Source: Cynocephalus volans
Lineage: Eukaryota; Chordata; Mammalia; Dermoptera; Cynocephalidae
DNA: 64,000 nt
Assembly (NCBI RefSeq): GCF_027409185.1
Contig: NC_084461.1
Location: forward strand, 139,607,001 to 139,671,000
Reading direction: 5' to 3'
This document shows, one piece after another, positions 23,566 through 35,344 of this stretch (positions are counted from its first letter, which is position 1; each line of letters starts with the position of its first letter). The notes beneath the pieces are model-generated. The model was not told the DNA's origin. It was given only the letters and a program-made list of their open reading frames with translations, and searched no databases. A program made the position numbers and the translations under genes.

Positions 23566-24589
23566 TTTAGTATGTGTTGTAATTTTTTTTGAAAGTTAGA
23601 CTTGATGTACTTGGTAAAAGAAACTTTTACCAGTAAATAGGCCTTTAGTAATGTAGTGGTAAGTTGTGAGGGGAAGAGAAGTGTTCTACAGTACTATGGG
23701 TTAAGTCTCAGTCTTTTGATGAGCCCATGCCCCTGGACTGTGAACTTCACAAGTGCTTCTTAGATACCCTCTCCCCACCCCACTACCCTGCTTCCTTAGG
23801 TGGGACAGGATGGCTAGACACGGGTGGAGTTACGTGTTTCTCTTTCCCATATGGAAGACTAGAGGGAGCAGGAGTTGGGTTAGAGCCCCTTCCTCAGGAA
23901 GGTTATGCTCTGATAAAACCCCAGCAGGGTAGGCTCTGGTTAAATAGTTTCCCCTTATGGAAGGCCTTGAGAAGAACAGAATGCTCTGGACTATTTCAAA
24001 ATGGTTCCTTTTGCCTTCCTCCTCCTGGAGTTCAATGGGATTTTTCTTCAGTATTCACTATGAGGCCTTAATAGCGCTCCTGGAGGTAAAACTCAACAAA
24101 ACTATGGGACCTCCTATAACTAGGTCCCCCTAGGGTTTTTAACTCTCACAGCTTTCCAAACTGAGCCTCTTAGCAATTTGTCAATTACAGTTCAGGTTTT
24201 CTTATCCATCCCCATCCTGGCACTGGTTCCCAGGAGTTTTCTGCTCTGGTAAGTTGTGACTCTCTGTATCCAATCCAACTTTCTGTCTCTCCAATTTTGG
24301 GGGCAGCATTTTGCCATATAACCTCACTTCTCTGATGGACCTAAGAAGAGTTGTGGATTTTTCAGTTTGTCAAGCTTTTTCTTGTTGCTAGAACAGAGTG
24401 ATGACTTCTAAGCTCCTTACATACTGGACTGGAAACCGGAAGTCAAATATTTTTAACAGATATAATGATGCAAAATGTATCATGGGAGCCAGCTTCCTGC
24501 AGCTGTTTCCCTCCCACAGCTACCAGCCACCCTCCCCCAGGCATTTTTTTCCTGTCCTGATGTCTGGTTGGGATTCAGAGATTACACCA

Positions 24590-24740
24590 AACTTTTCCAG
24601 AGATGTTTCACTGCTTTATCTTATTTGATCCCTTCAAAAAGCCACATGAGTGGGTGCCAGTGATCCCATTTCACAGAAGAGAAAATTGGCATTTTAGGGG
24701 GTGAACAACTTCCCCAAGGTCACACAATCAGGACACAATC
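24590..24740 (-). repeat. MIR SINE fragment
   Basis: 'cccatttcacagaagagaaaattgg' and 'caacttccccaaggtcacacaatcagg' are the reversed MIR core. Confidence 0.75.
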
Positions 24741-24924
24741 CCACTGTGGGTGTTTTATTTTATGGGGGTATGGTAGCAGTGCAGATCTTAGAGTAGCAAC
24801 ATTTTGCATTTATAGCCACACCTAAGAGACTTCTGGGTCTATGAATTTTTTATTCAGCTATATGCAAACCATTGTGACATGACCTAGAAAGAGTAGTGCC
24901 TAGAAAAGAGCCCCTACCGTCTAC

Positions 24925-25105
24925 ATCCTTACTAGCCAAAGTGTGGTTCACAGACCAGCAGCATTAGCATTACCTGGGAGCCTGTTAGAAATGCAGAATC
25001 TCAGGCCCCCACTCCAGACCTCCTGAATTAGAACCTGCATTTTAACAAGATTCAAAAAAAAAAAAAAAAAAGGTGATTTTTGGGCAAATTAAAGATTGAG
25101 ATGCA
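24925..25105 (+). mobile_element. MER5-type hAT element
   Basis: 'gccaaagtgtggttcacagaccagcagcattagcattacctggg' followed by 'ttagaaatgcagaatctcagg' is typical of MER5A, a non-autonomous hAT-Charlie transposon. An A run of about 18 bases near the right end is unusual for it. Confidence 0.8.
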
Positions 25106-25436
25106 CTGTTAGGAGACAGTCAGTAAAACTTGATTTTGCATACAGCAAGAGAAAACAAAGTGTTTTCCTGGAATAGAAGCTAAGAGTTGAGGAAACCCAG
25201 AAAAGAGAGATTGGATATAAACAAGGATTGCGGAAGTCTTCCTGAAGGTGAGATAGGAAGTGCTCGGTTTCCATGGGCTCAGATTACAGGACACATATCT
25301 GGGTTTCAAGCCACTCCCCAAGGTCTCAGACCCCTCCTCTAAGCCCTCCCCTAGAGGAAAGTTACTGTTGCTTGTTAGACCTATTTTCAGCACCATCAGA
25401 GGGAAATTGATACCACAAGGGGCTGGCTTTTGCAAA

Positions 25437-26245
25437 TACAGTGGCTGAGCATGCTCAGTAGAGAAGGGCTAGATAATCCTGGTGGCTGAGCATGCTCAGT
25501 AAAGTGGAACTTATTCTTTTTTTTTTTTTTTTTTTTGTCTTTTTCGTGACTGGTAAGGGGAACGCAACCCTTGGCTTGGTGTCGCCCACACCGCACTCAG
25601 CCAGTGAACGCACCAGCCATTCCTATATAGGATCTGAAACTGTGACGGGAGCGTCGCTGCGCTCCCAGCGCCGCACTCTCCCGAGTGCGCCATGGGGTCG
25701 GCCCCTAACTTATTCTTTGAATGACCTTCCACTAGAGGTGCTAAAGAGCAAAGGATATTCTTGAATATGTTCAGTGCATGTGGTGGGATTTGACCAATGA
25801 ACATGAACCAAAAAGAGACCAACTGAGCATGTGCAAGACTATGCTACATAACAGGGGACCACCCCCTTAGTTGAATATTTATCAGATAGCATGAATATTT
25901 ATTAGATAGCAAAATTATAAAAGCTGAATCCTGGTAGGAGGTGGGGTTTGTTGCTCACTTTCCTGGGGCCAACCTGTACTTCCCCAGCTGAGGTGTATAA
26001 GCTTTACTGTTGTGTTAAGCTTACTTTTAGCAGGTGGCTTCTCACTCTCTTGAGCCAGCCTACACTCTATACTGAAGTTTAAGTGTGTATTTCTTACTTC
26101 CATGTTAAACTTGGTATGGCCCTGCTCAGTCTCTGGAGCTAAGCCTCACTCTCTCTGTGAAGTCTGTATTTCTCATCTGTTAACTAAACTTGTTCTCACT
26201 CTCTACTGTGACTTTGCTCTTGAATTCTTTCCTATGGTGAAGTCA
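25437..26245 (+). mobile_element. Probable class I ERV solo LTR with a SINE
   Basis: The right end ('ctactgtgactttgctcttgaattctttcctatgg') resembles the U5 end of gammaretrovirus-type LTRs. The left part has two direct copies of gtggctgagcatgctcagta, as found in U3 repeats. No second LTR or internal sequence was seen. The boundaries are approximate and the family is not named. It is interrupted by a SINE at 25520. Confidence 0.5.
25520..25706 (-). mobile_element. CYN-type tRNA-Ile SINE, dimer
   Basis: It is a dimer with the 'cctatataggatctg' linker and, reversed, the 3' end CCCCTTACCAGTCACGAAAA AGAC plus an A tail. The 12-bp target duplication aacttattcttt is perfect (25508-25519 and 25707-25718). 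Confidence 0.88.
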
Positions 26246-26319
26246 AGAACCTGGTAAGAGGATGGGTTGGGTTGAGGCTGGCTATTGGGCCTCCCCAGAC
26301 CCTTCCTCCGATATCCAAG

Positions 26320-26540
26320 GAAAGGGTTTTAAGTTCAGCCTTGAAGGAGGAAAGTTCACGTGAACAAAGGTAGAGAGATGGGAATTGTTCAGTGTTTGGG
26401 GAAAGGCAAATCAACCCGTGTGACCAGAGGGAGGTAGTAGGTGAAGCTAAGAAGAATAAGAGCAGATGATCAAGGGCATTTTCTGTATGATTAATAAAGC
26501 AGGTGAAATTCTATAAGTCAGAGGTCATGAGGTAGTGACC
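26320..26540 (-). repeat. L2-like fragment
   Basis: 'agccttgaaggaggaaagttcacgtgaacaaagg' and the following text follow the reversed L2 pattern loosely. This is a weak call. Confidence 0.35.
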
Positions 26541-26880
26541 TATGGGCCAAAATTGGCCAACACAGTGTTTTAAAAATATTTTGGGTTATAGTTGTGTCAA
26601 AAAATAACTTTCAAAATATTAAAAATACATACTGAGCATTCAAATTTTATTTAATTAGTTAATCAGAAAACCAGCAAAATGACCAAGCTGATTCAAAAGA
26701 AGATAGGAAAAACTAGAAAAAAGCAACTCCAAAATAATTAAGTTAGTTGAAAAACTGGTTAATGACCTGCAGAGTAATAAAACAACATTCTTTGAGGGTA
26801 TCTTCTCTATCCGACAGAAATTATTTGCAGCTCTACTGGACAAAAAGAATCACTGACCTATTATTGGTTTTCTACACATT
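26541..26880. other. Intergenic, nothing recognised
   Basis: AT-rich sequence without supported features. Confidence 0.4.
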
Positions 26881-26886
26881 AACATC

Positions 26887-27270
26887 TGCCTTGGATTGAG
26901 TGTTACCCCAAAACTTGACTGTTAAGAGGGTGGGAAATCCTATTATGGTAATCCAAAGGTGAGGCTTTGAAGAGATGATTAGATTGTAGGACCGTGCAGT
27001 AGTGAATGGATTAAAAATGGTGGTTTGGGGTGTGGTTTGAAGGGCTTTAAAAGGAGAGTGAACAAGAAGGTTAGTCTCTCTCTCTGCTGCACCATTTCCT
27101 ACCATGTGAGACCCCTGGGTCACTGTTGCCACCACCAAGGCCTTCACCAGCTGTCTTCCCTGGGCTTTGGACCTCCCAGCCTCTGAAATTGCAAGCAATC
27201 AATTTCATTTTCTTTATAAATTACCCAGTTCCAGGTATTTTGTTATAAGCAACAGAAATGGACTAATACA
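26887..27270 (+). mobile_element. MaLR LTR (MST/THE-like), solo
   Basis: It begins TGCCTTGGATTGAGTGTTACC and ends 'ggactaataca'. A perfect 5-bp duplication acatc flanks it (26882-26886 and 27271-27275). Its body matches the LTR at 61825-62289 over long stretches (for example 'taagagggtgggaaatccta' and 'tgagacccctgggtcactg'). Confidence 0.9.
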
Positions 27271-27394
27271 ACATCCAGCTTTACAGAGAGTTATAAAATA
27301 TCAGGATCCTAATTAATAATAAATAATAAACAGTAGGTCAAACAATCCTGTCTTCCCCTTTGGTCAGACAATGCTCTGAACAGGAAAGAGTGCA

Positions 27395-27590
27395 TAAGGG
27401 CAGTGATTCTCAAACTTAGGCTTAAATCAGAATTGCGTGGAGGGTGATTGCAGCACAGCGTGCTGATCTTCAACCCTGGATTTTCTGCTTCAGTAGGTCT
27501 GGGACATACGCTGATGATTCGTTTCCAGGTGAAAATGGTGCTGCTGATCAGGGAGCTCACTTTGAGAATCACTGCTCTTGGATGCCGTTG
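27395..27590 (+). mobile_element. MER5-type hAT element
   Basis: It starts 'cagtgattctcaaactta' and ends 'ttgagaatcactgctc', forming terminal inverted repeats of the hAT-Charlie group. Confidence 0.75.
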
Positions 27591-27889
27591 AAAGGAACTG
27601 CAGTCATCCTTTTGCCTCATTCCCACATTTTGGATAGTTTTTCTTAATAGTTGCCAACATTCAAAACTCAAATTTATTTGGATTAATTTATTTTGACTAA
27701 TTCTGACTTCTCTTGAAAAATTAGAAGATTGGGCAATAGAACGCTTAAATTCTCCCATGGTGACAGTTGGCTGGAGCACAGTATTAGCTGCTCCTTTCTG
27801 GTGTAATATTTGTTCTCCATCTTGTCACAGACACCCACATCTAGCCCACATCACTCATATATTTAGTAGGCATTTGATTTTTCTATCCC

Positions 27890-28150
27890 TGCAAAAGATG
27901 GTGGAGTCATAATGCAGGATTTGGAGGAGGGGCATGAGTGTAGCTGGTTAATGCCTGTCCCTGTATCCTATCTGATCAGTTCAGGCACCCCAGGCTGGCC
28001 TCCCAGAAGTGCAACCTGGGCAATTGCACAGGCCCCACGCTCAGAAGAGTCCTGTACTTTAATGCTCTGCTGTTGCCATCTGGAAATTCTTTTGGACAAG
28101 AGGCCCCGCATTTTCATTTTGTATTGGGAACCACATATCATGTAACTGTC
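27890..28150. repeat. Probable ancient DNA transposon remnant
   Basis: The segment with 'gggcaattgcacaggccccacgctc' and 'aatgctctgctgttgccatc' looks like a known mammalian medium-reiteration repeat. I cannot name its family. Confidence 0.4.
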
Positions 28151-28284
28151 CTGCAGCCATCCCAAAGTTTGGAATCCACACGTAAAAGCAACCTTCTCAT
28201 CACCAGATTGCTAAGAAGGGAACAAAGGTAATTCCAGGATCAAAGATCCAGGGGCCACTTGAGAAACCATCTTTCTGCAGACAA

Positions 28285-28365
28285 GGGTATTATTTTACTT
28301 TATAGCTAGAGCTACTAAGGTTCAGAAAAGAAAATTGACTTCCTCAAGGTCATGGACAAATCCTG
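28285..28365 (-). repeat. MIR SINE fragment
   Basis: 'ggttcagaaaagaaaattgacttcctcaaggtcatgg' is the reversed MIR core, diverged. Confidence 0.5.
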
Positions 28366-29290
28366 AAAAGGAAGACAAATTAGAATTCTAAAGTGATGAG
28401 TCTGCAAGGCAGTGAGTACTGAGGCCACCAGTGAGTTTATGTATCTGATGTACCTCCACATACTGATATGAAAATCCGTTTGTCACTTAGCTGAAAACTT
28501 TGGGTTGATTTGGTTGAAGCAGGAGAAGGAAAGGGATAAAATAGGAAGAGTGGGAGTGTGATCTTTAAACAGATCAAGAAAACTGTGTAAACAGACCCAT
28601 TCTCAAATAAGGAAAACATTATATATGAACTCCACCTATGTTTGTTACAAAGGGCAGACTTCTACTTAAACCCCAAATAAACTGCAGAGGGCAAAGGCAT
28701 TCAGCGAAAACCTGCCAATATACTGCCCAATTAAAAATGGCAATCAAGGTTCCAGGAAGCACTTAATTTCAGCAGGCCCCATTTAGCTGGAAAATAGCTC
28801 AATTACTTGTAGGTCTCAGCTGCCTGGTTTTAGGTTAATGGTTGCACACACCCAGTGAGAGAGCTGAGTCCCGGCAGCTGGTTGAGTGGTAAGTTGGAGT
28901 GGGGTTAGGCAAATGACTTAACCCCTGATGGCCTTGCACCTGTTCACACCTGCTCTTGTGGTTTGGGTGGGGTGGATCTTGACAAAACAAAGTTGCTTCC
29001 TTTTCCTCTGAGATGGTAAGCAAGGTATGTTTGAGGCTATGAGTGGTCTTCCTGCTACCATATCTGGAAAGAACCTATCTGAAAAGGAAGTCAAATAGTG
29101 ACAAGAGGTAGAGAGAAAGAGTCAGGATACTAATTATATTATTTGAACCTGTGGATCCAGCCATACCTGAAGTCGACCTACCCCATGAACTTCTCAAATA
29201 CGTGAACAAAGACATTTCTTTTCTGCTTAAACTAGTATGTGTTAGGGGTCTGTCAGTTGTGGCTAAAAATGTATTGCTAATATAAAAGCT
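28366..29290. other. Intergenic, nothing recognised
   Basis: No repeat family, exon or RNA gene can be supported. Confidence 0.45.
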
Positions 29291-29299
29291 TCCTCCATC

Positions 29300-29735
29300 G
29301 TAGGGACTGTGCTAGGTGCTGGGATTACAAATGTGGATAAGGCACATTGATTTTATCTTTGTGGTACTTAGAGTTTGGAGGGAAAGATGACAATAAGCAA
29401 GCAAACAAAAACAAATAAATAAAATATAATAATTATAATTGGGATTTGTAAACAGATGAGCTAAAAAAAAGAATTAGAAAGGAGGACTACTTTAGACAGC
29501 ATGGTGGGGGGAAGGCTCTCCTTTGAGTTGTCTTTTAAGCTGAGAGTCAACAGTATGAAGAGCAGGGAAAAAAGTTCCAGGTAGAGAAAACAGCAACTGT
29601 TCTTAGGGTTTAAAGGGCTTGATTCACTCAAGGACCCGAAAGAAGGCCTTAATTTATTCATCCATTCAACAAACTTCTATTAAGCAGTGGTACAGTTCTA
29701 GGCACAGGGACACAAATATACATAAAAGTAGACCC
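29300..29735 (-). repeat. L2 LINE fragments
   Basis: 'gactgtgctaggtgctggg' with 'gagtttggagggaaagatgacaataagcaagc', then 'ttccaggtagagaaaacagcaac', then a second terminus 'attcatccattcaacaaacttctattaagc' all read as reversed L2. Confidence 0.6.
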
Positions 29736-29744
29736 TGACAAGTT

Positions 29745-29885
29745 GGCCAAATGTATTGAAAGCTGTAAAAATGTTCAAACCATTTGATTCAGCAATTTTA
29801 CTTCTAGGAGTTTATACAAAAGAATTAAAACAGGTATGTCTGCAGAGATAGCTACAGGGATGTTCATTACAGCATTATTTGTTTT
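29745..29885 (+). repeat. Old L1 fragment
   Basis: 'tgattcagcaattttacttctaggagtttatac' is a stock piece of L1 ORF2 in the sense direction. Confidence 0.6.
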
Positions 29886-31260
29886 TCAACTTTGTATTGA
29901 AGTACAACCTACATACCAAAGAGTGCTCATATCATAGGATACAGCTCAGCTAGTTTCACAGTCTAAACACAGCCATATTATTGGTATCCAGATCGAGAAA
30001 GAGAACATGAGCTCCGGAAGCCCCCTTTTTCCCCATCTAGTCACAAATTCTCCCCTCCAATCAAGGGTGACTATTAGCCTGATTTCTAACAGTATAATTT
30101 TGTCTTTTTTCTTTATATAAATAGAATCACATATTATGTGATTTGGGGGGGTTGGGGACTCCCTGGATTCTTTTGCTTAATTTTGTGTTTGTGAAATTCC
30201 ATTGCATTGTTTATATAGTTATGGATTGTTTATTCTGTATAGTATTCCATTATGAAAATGTACCACCTTTATAAGGGCTGGCCCATGGCTCACTTGGGAG
30301 AGTGTGGTGCTGATAACACAAAGGCCACGGGTTCAGATCCCTATATAGGGATGGCCAGTTAGCTCACTTGGGAGAGTATGGTGCTGACAGCACCAAGTTG
30401 AGGGTTAAGATCACCTTACCGATCATCTTTAAAAAAAAAAAAAGTACCACCTTTATTTATCTACTCTGCTCTTTATAGACATTTGGATAGTTTCCTGATA
30501 GAGACTATTATAAACAATGCTGTTGCCAACATTATTTTGGTTTACATATATCTGCACTTGTTTGGGGTATATTCCTGAGAGTGATATTCCTGGGTCATAG
30601 AATCCTGGGTCATACTATGTGTTCAGCTTTAGAAGTCATTGCTAAACAGTTTACCAAATGTTTCTATGAACTGACACCTCCGCTAGCTTTGTAAGTGAGT
30701 TCTGGTTTCTTCATGTGCCTGCTAACACTTGGTATTTTCCCTTTTTAAAAATTTTAGCTACCTGTTGGGCATGCGTTGGTATCAAATTGTGGTTTCAATT
30801 TTCATATCCCTGATGATTAATGAGGTTGAAAACCTCATCATATGTTTATTGGCCATTGGATATTCTCTTTTTTGAAGAGTCTGTTCAAGTTTATTTCCCG
30901 TTTTTCTACTGGGTAGTCTTGTCTTTTTTTATTGGTTTGCAGGAGTTCTTTAAACTTTCTGACTACAAGTCTTCAGTCAGATATATATATGCAAATATCT
31001 TCTTCCACTTTAATGGGTGCCTTTTTACTCCCTTTTGATGAAAAGAAATTCTTGATATTAATATAGTAGAATTTATCATTTTTTTTATGGTTAATACTTT
31101 TTGAGTCCTATTTAAGTAATTGCTTTTTACCCCAGGATCAGAAAAATGTTCTTGTACGTTTTCCTCAAAAAGCTTTACTGTTTTTATTTTACATTTACAT
31201 CTGCAATCTATCTGAAATGTATTTTTGTTTATGGTGTGAGGTAGAAGGCAAGATAATTTT
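29886..31260 (-). mobile_element. Old L1 (L1M type) carrying a SINE
   Basis: 'ttgtattgaagtacaacctacataccaaagagtgc' begins the reversed 3' UTR. 'cctgatgattaatgaggttgaaaacctcatcatatg' and 'gatataaatatcttc'-like text follow as the reversed ORF2 end. It is broken by a SINE at 30273. Confidence 0.75.
30273..30433 (+). mobile_element. CYN-type tRNA-Ile SINE, dimer
   Basis: In sense orientation: unit one with GGTGCTGATAACAC-like text, the linker 'gatccctatataggg', unit two beginning ATGGCCAGTTAGCTCACTTG, then 'gatcaccttaccgatcatc' and an A tail. The 13-bp duplication gtaccacctttat is perfect (30260-30272 and 30434-30446). This copy shows the tRNA-Ile origin most clearly. Confidence 0.92.
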
Positions 31261-31740
31261 TTCCACATGGCCATGGTTCTTAAACTGTGCACCAAGTCAC
31301 CCTTGGATGCCACGGGGAACTCACAAGTTCCCATAGGATATTTTACCTTTTCAAGGGAAGCACAGTGACATCTGTTGGATACCATAAGCTGTTAGTTTGA
31401 AATAGTTAATGGTTTCAACATTAAATCTTACTATATTCCCTTCAATGGCATCCTATTTTTTGCAAAGCTGGGTTTTTTAAGGTTGCTGTGATAAAAAGTA
31501 AAGACACTGTGAAACCAGGAAACGAGAATTATGGTGTTCAATCTGATTCCAGGGACTGAGAAGCTGTGCAGTGCCCAATAGGAACACAAATCCATTAGTA
31601 AATATTGTGGTTGTTTAAAAATAAAATAAACAATCGTTTTTTCTTTCAATTTATGTGTATTATTTTTTTCAAATGATCACTAAGTTTTAGGATATAAATA
31701 TTTATTAAATTGTTTGGATCTAACTACCTAATAAATGGAA
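31261..31740. other. Unclassified, old-repeat-like sequence
   Basis: The text ('aaactgtgcaccaagtcacccttggatgcc', 'gctgtgataaaaag') resembles old dispersed repeats, perhaps DNA transposons, but I cannot assign a family. Confidence 0.35.
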
Positions 31741-31799
31741 CTATTGAGTGTTTATTTCTTTGGACTTATGTGTGACATGAAAAAAATTACTAAGATGTT

Positions 31800-32405
31800 A
31801 AAGGTGCCAGGTATGGAGACAGTTGGGAACCTCATTGAGGGAAACAGACTCTGGAGAGGTCCCCATGATTCCCACCCTGGTAGTTATGTTCTTCTGGGAT
31901 CCTCTCCTCTTGTGTGATTGCATGTGAGTGGGATCTCTGCCTTGCTTCTAACCAAGAGAATACAGCAAAGGTGACAGGATTTGTGTGATTGTGTTACATA
32001 AGACTGTAACACTTGACTTGGTAGGAGACTCTCCCTGCCTTGTAGGCTTTGAAGAAGCAAGCTTCCATGTTGTGAGCTACCCATGGAGAGAGCCATGTGG
32101 CAAGGAGGTAAAGACAGCCTTGGACCAACAGCCTGAAAAAACTGAGGCCCTCAGTTTGGCAGCCTGTAAGGAATTGAATTCTGCCAATAACCATAAAAGT
32201 TTGAAAGCAGATCCTTACCTTGTCAAGCCTCAGATAAGACTACAACTCTGACCAACACCTTGACTGCAGCTTTGTTAGACCCTGAAGCAGAGGGTCATAG
32301 ACCATGCCCAAACTTTTGTCTACAGAAACTGTACGCTAATAAATGTATGTTGTGTTGAGGTGCAAATTAGTGGCAGTATTGTTTCATGGCAATAGGTAAC
32401 TAATA
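31800..32405 (+). mobile_element. MLT-type LTR
   Basis: 'gattgcatgtgagtgggatctctgccttgcttctaacc' and 'gcagcctgtaaggaattgaattctgcc' lead to a polyadenylation region 'gctaataaatgtatgttgtg' and the end 'ggtaactaatata'. This is an old ERVL/MaLR-class LTR. The exact subfamily is not claimed. Confidence 0.7.
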
Positions 32406-32489
32406 TACTCACCATGTAGTTATCTCATTGTCCCAGCATCATTTAGTGAAAAGACCACTCTTTGCAATGTCACAGCATTTTTATAATAC

Positions 32490-32790
32490 TGAGAAGCAGA
32501 AGCAGAAATTTCTAATAGAGTTTTGATGAATAGATCATGGTATATTTTATCCATGTGACAGAATAATTGACAGCCAATAAAATCATGTGGGAAATATCTA
32601 ATAATATGGGAAAGTTTTCACGTTAGATCACTAAGTGAAAAAATGAGTTATATTTATATGTTCAATTATATTCTGTGTAAAATGCGAGTATCGTGTATCT
32701 GCCAAAAATTCCTTTTGAGGAGGAAGGAGTATGTGTTTAATAAGTTTTTCATGTGTTTTAAAATTTTTCAACGGAGAAATTGCCAACAAA
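32490..32790 (+). repeat. Old L1 3' fragment
   Basis: 'gaatagatcatggtatattttatccatgtgacagaata' and 'gatcactaagtgaaaaaatgagtta' are the L1 3' UTR pattern. Confidence 0.6.
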
Positions 32791-33109
32791 TTTCCTACAA
32801 AGAGAACATATTACTTTCATAAACACACAAATTCATGCACACAAACACTTTTTAAATCAAAATCAATCCCTTCCTTGAAGAAATGTGTAGTGTAGCAGAA
32901 GGCAACAGGCTACAAACAAATAAGGGTGCTATAAAGTTGAGGACCATTTGGAGACCTAATTCAAATCATCCTAACGTAGATGAGAAAGATATTGTCTCTT
33001 GTACTGTGACTGGCCTTGCTTGAGTTACATGCCATCCTTAGACCAATTACAATAGATGGAATATGGGGGTTCTAGGCCAGGATCACAAGCCTACCCTATG
33101 AACCCTGCC

Positions 33110-33340
33110 TGTCATCAGCATAGTGTGGCAAGGGGTGACAAAGGGATCTTCCCAAAGGAAAGAGGGTACTGTGACCAGAAGAAGGGAGATGATAAAGATG
33201 ATAATGAGAGACAGAGCAAGAAGCAGTGAGTTTTGGCTGGAGGAGTAGAGGGAAGGCAGAGAGGAAGTGATACTTAAGCTGGGTGTTCAAAGGTGAAGAG
33301 GTGTCTCCAGGCAGCTGGGGTCAGGAGGGCATCTAAGGAG
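33110..33340 (-). repeat. L2-like fragment
   Basis: 'ggaagtgatacttaagctgggtgttcaaagg' resembles the reversed L2 phrase 'gtgacatttgagctgagacctgaagg'. Weak. Confidence 0.4.
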
Positions 33341-33389
33341 TCTAAGAAAATAATCTAGGTGATTCATTTTCAGAAATGACTTATCTGAG

Positions 33390-33832
33390 GGTGTTTTAAC
33401 TGCTTCAGGCCTGGCCCAAAGTTATCTGACTGCTCCAGCCCATTCCCAAAGGTCTCTGAACAGTTAGAGCTCTCCTTGAGATGGTAATTAGTTACTAGCC
33501 CGCATTGTTTTCTTTATTTCCTGGTGTTTCTCCTTTCACAGGGCTTAAGTGTACCTTTTTCATGGGCTTGTCCTGAGCCCCCAGACAAAGGAATTCCTTG
33601 CAAGGGGGTAATAAATTTTAGGCAGCATTTGGGAAGATTGTGCACCCCACAGTACTCAGCCAGTGAGGAAGTGGCGGGAGGGACTTGCATACTAGGGAAT
33701 AAATTGCTTGCTACAGCCCTTTTCTGTGTGCCTGTCCTGCAGACACCCAAACCTTATGAGGCTGTAATTAAAGTCTCACTTTGCTATACCTCGTGTCTCC
33801 ATGTCCATCCTTTGGCATTGGACAGGTAAGGA
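33390..33832 (+). mobile_element. Probable class I ERV solo LTR
   Basis: A U3-like body is followed by 'aataaattgcttgctacagccc', 'gctgtaattaaagtctcactttgc' and an end near 'ggcattggaca', the layout of a gammaretrovirus-type R-U5. No flanking duplication was found. The boundaries are uncertain. Confidence 0.5.
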
Positions 33833-34189
33833 CATTTCTCCCAGGAGGAGGGAGGGAGGGAGCAGTAAGAGCAAGGGGGAAGGGAGCCAGAGAGAGACAG
33901 AGATCAGATCTGGAAGCGGCTTCTGTGTCAGGCCACGGTGCTGAGCCTTCTCCCCAAAGCGAACGGGGAGCCCCAGAAGGAAGGAAGGTGAGGATGGGTG
34001 AGTGTGATCCCCTTTGCTTCGCCGGCAAAGTGCAGTGCCTGACAAGTGCCATTAGGAGCAGTAATAGTCATGATATTTGCTGTCCCCTGCACTCGACTCC
34101 ATGACTCTCCAGTGGCTGTGAAGAGGATAGGTTTAGGGTCTCTGACAGTAGCCTTGATTAAATTGGTGTGTTTCAAATGTTTTGTTTTT
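33833..34189. other. Intergenic, nothing recognised
   Basis: It holds a short purine-rich stretch (33838-33900). Overlapping open frames on both strands here have no recognisable product. Confidence 0.4.
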
Positions 34190-34345
34190 TATAAAATTAA
34201 TTTATTGATTTTAACTGACACGTTGTAATTGTACGTTTTTATGGGATACAATTTGATGTTCTGATGCATGTAAATGGTGTATAATGATGGGTCAGGGTAG
34301 TTAGTGTATTCATCTCCTCATGCATTTATCATTTCTCTGTGGCAA
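34190..34345 (-). repeat. L1 3' UTR fragment
   Basis: 'ttatgggatacaatttgatgttctgatgcatgtaaatggtg' is the reversed 3' UTR of L1MA/PB-like copies. Confidence 0.7.
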
Positions 34346-35054
34346 AAACATTCAAAAGCCTCTCCTCTAGCTATCTGCTTAGAGGACAACCAATATGGAG
34401 AAAGGGCCTGCCACCCAGCATAGATCATCTGACTTGGTTCTGAGTTCCCCATAAAAAACCTCACGGCCTCTCTCCTCCTGCTACCACCTATGCGCCGCCT
34501 CACTTCCTTTAGGAATCCAGTCTCACAGCACAGAGACTGTAAGTAGCCATCAACCCCCATGCCCCTTCACCGTCTCCTTCAGGGAAACCACAGGAAACAC
34601 TGGTTGGAATAAATCCTGTCAGTCACACCATGCAGACATTCTCCTAAGTACTGTTCTTTTAAAAAACTGGAAAGTTGGGTTGAGGAGTTTGAGGCTATTC
34701 TTAGCACCAATCACTATAAAAAAGGAAATGCCACTGATAATCTTAGATGGCTATATTTTTATATGGGATAATTCAAGTTTCCAAGCTTCCTTCTTAGCGT
34801 TCCCAGTCGTAAGAAATCCTTAATAAAAATACTACCTCAGGTCGTACCCTCTAACCAAGCTTAACATTGCTGATATCCTCTGGGGCTATTCAAATCAGGA
34901 TTGACTGGGAGAACTCAGATTGCATTTTTAGCCCATTTTTATAGCTGCCTCCTTCTGAGTTGCTCATGTCGGTTATCAGGAAAATAATCAGTGAATCAAA
35001 CTATGTACAAATATTTATTTGCACTGATTATACATAGACAGCATAGCAAAGGGG
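34346..35054. other. Intergenic, nothing recognised
   Basis: No supported feature. Confidence 0.4.
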
Positions 35055-35235
35055 TTGATGTGTAGGCTCCTGTCAGACTTACCTGAGTCTCATACCTGTG
35101 TGGCTTCGGGCAAGTTGCTCAACCCCTCTGCTTCCTTTACAAAATGGGCTGTCGTGAACCTTATGAGCTAATGCCTGGTGGCTGCCACTTAGTAAATGTT
35201 CAGCATGTGTTAATTAGTTATTATCATGATGATTA
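35055..35235 (+). repeat. MIR SINE
   Basis: 'gtgtggcttcgggcaagttgctcaacccctctgc' and 'gctgccacttagtaaatgttcagc' follow sense MIR. Confidence 0.75.
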
Positions 35236-35344
35236 TTATATGTGTAGTCATGCCTCCCACCATGAGGACTGCAAAAATGCAGTTTTGCCTTTACGAATTG
35301 TGCATTCTATCTTGCTACAAAGAATAAGAGAACAATAGAAAGGA

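Larger units (their letters stand above)
17991..24447 (-). mobile_element. Near-full-length old L1 (L1M type)
   Basis: Read leftwards, the order is a 5' UTR (about 24447-23480, starting near 'gacttccggtttccagtccagtatg'), an ORF1 coiled-coil remnant (about 23365-23174, with KNSITEMKNVFEGLMSRLD), ORF2 fragments with reverse-transcriptase-like text near 20700-21045 (for example FPKQKTPSPDGFTGAFYQTF), and a 3' UTR ending about 17991. All frames are broken, so it is an immobile fossil. It carries three SINE insertions (19313-19430, a short one near 22160-22236, 22994-23162). About 6.1 kb remain without them. Confidence 0.8.

Noticed and set aside
33776..34104. Small conserved protein from overlapping frames
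   Set aside because: Several frames on both strands are open at once, which reflects composition. No start context or homology was recognised.
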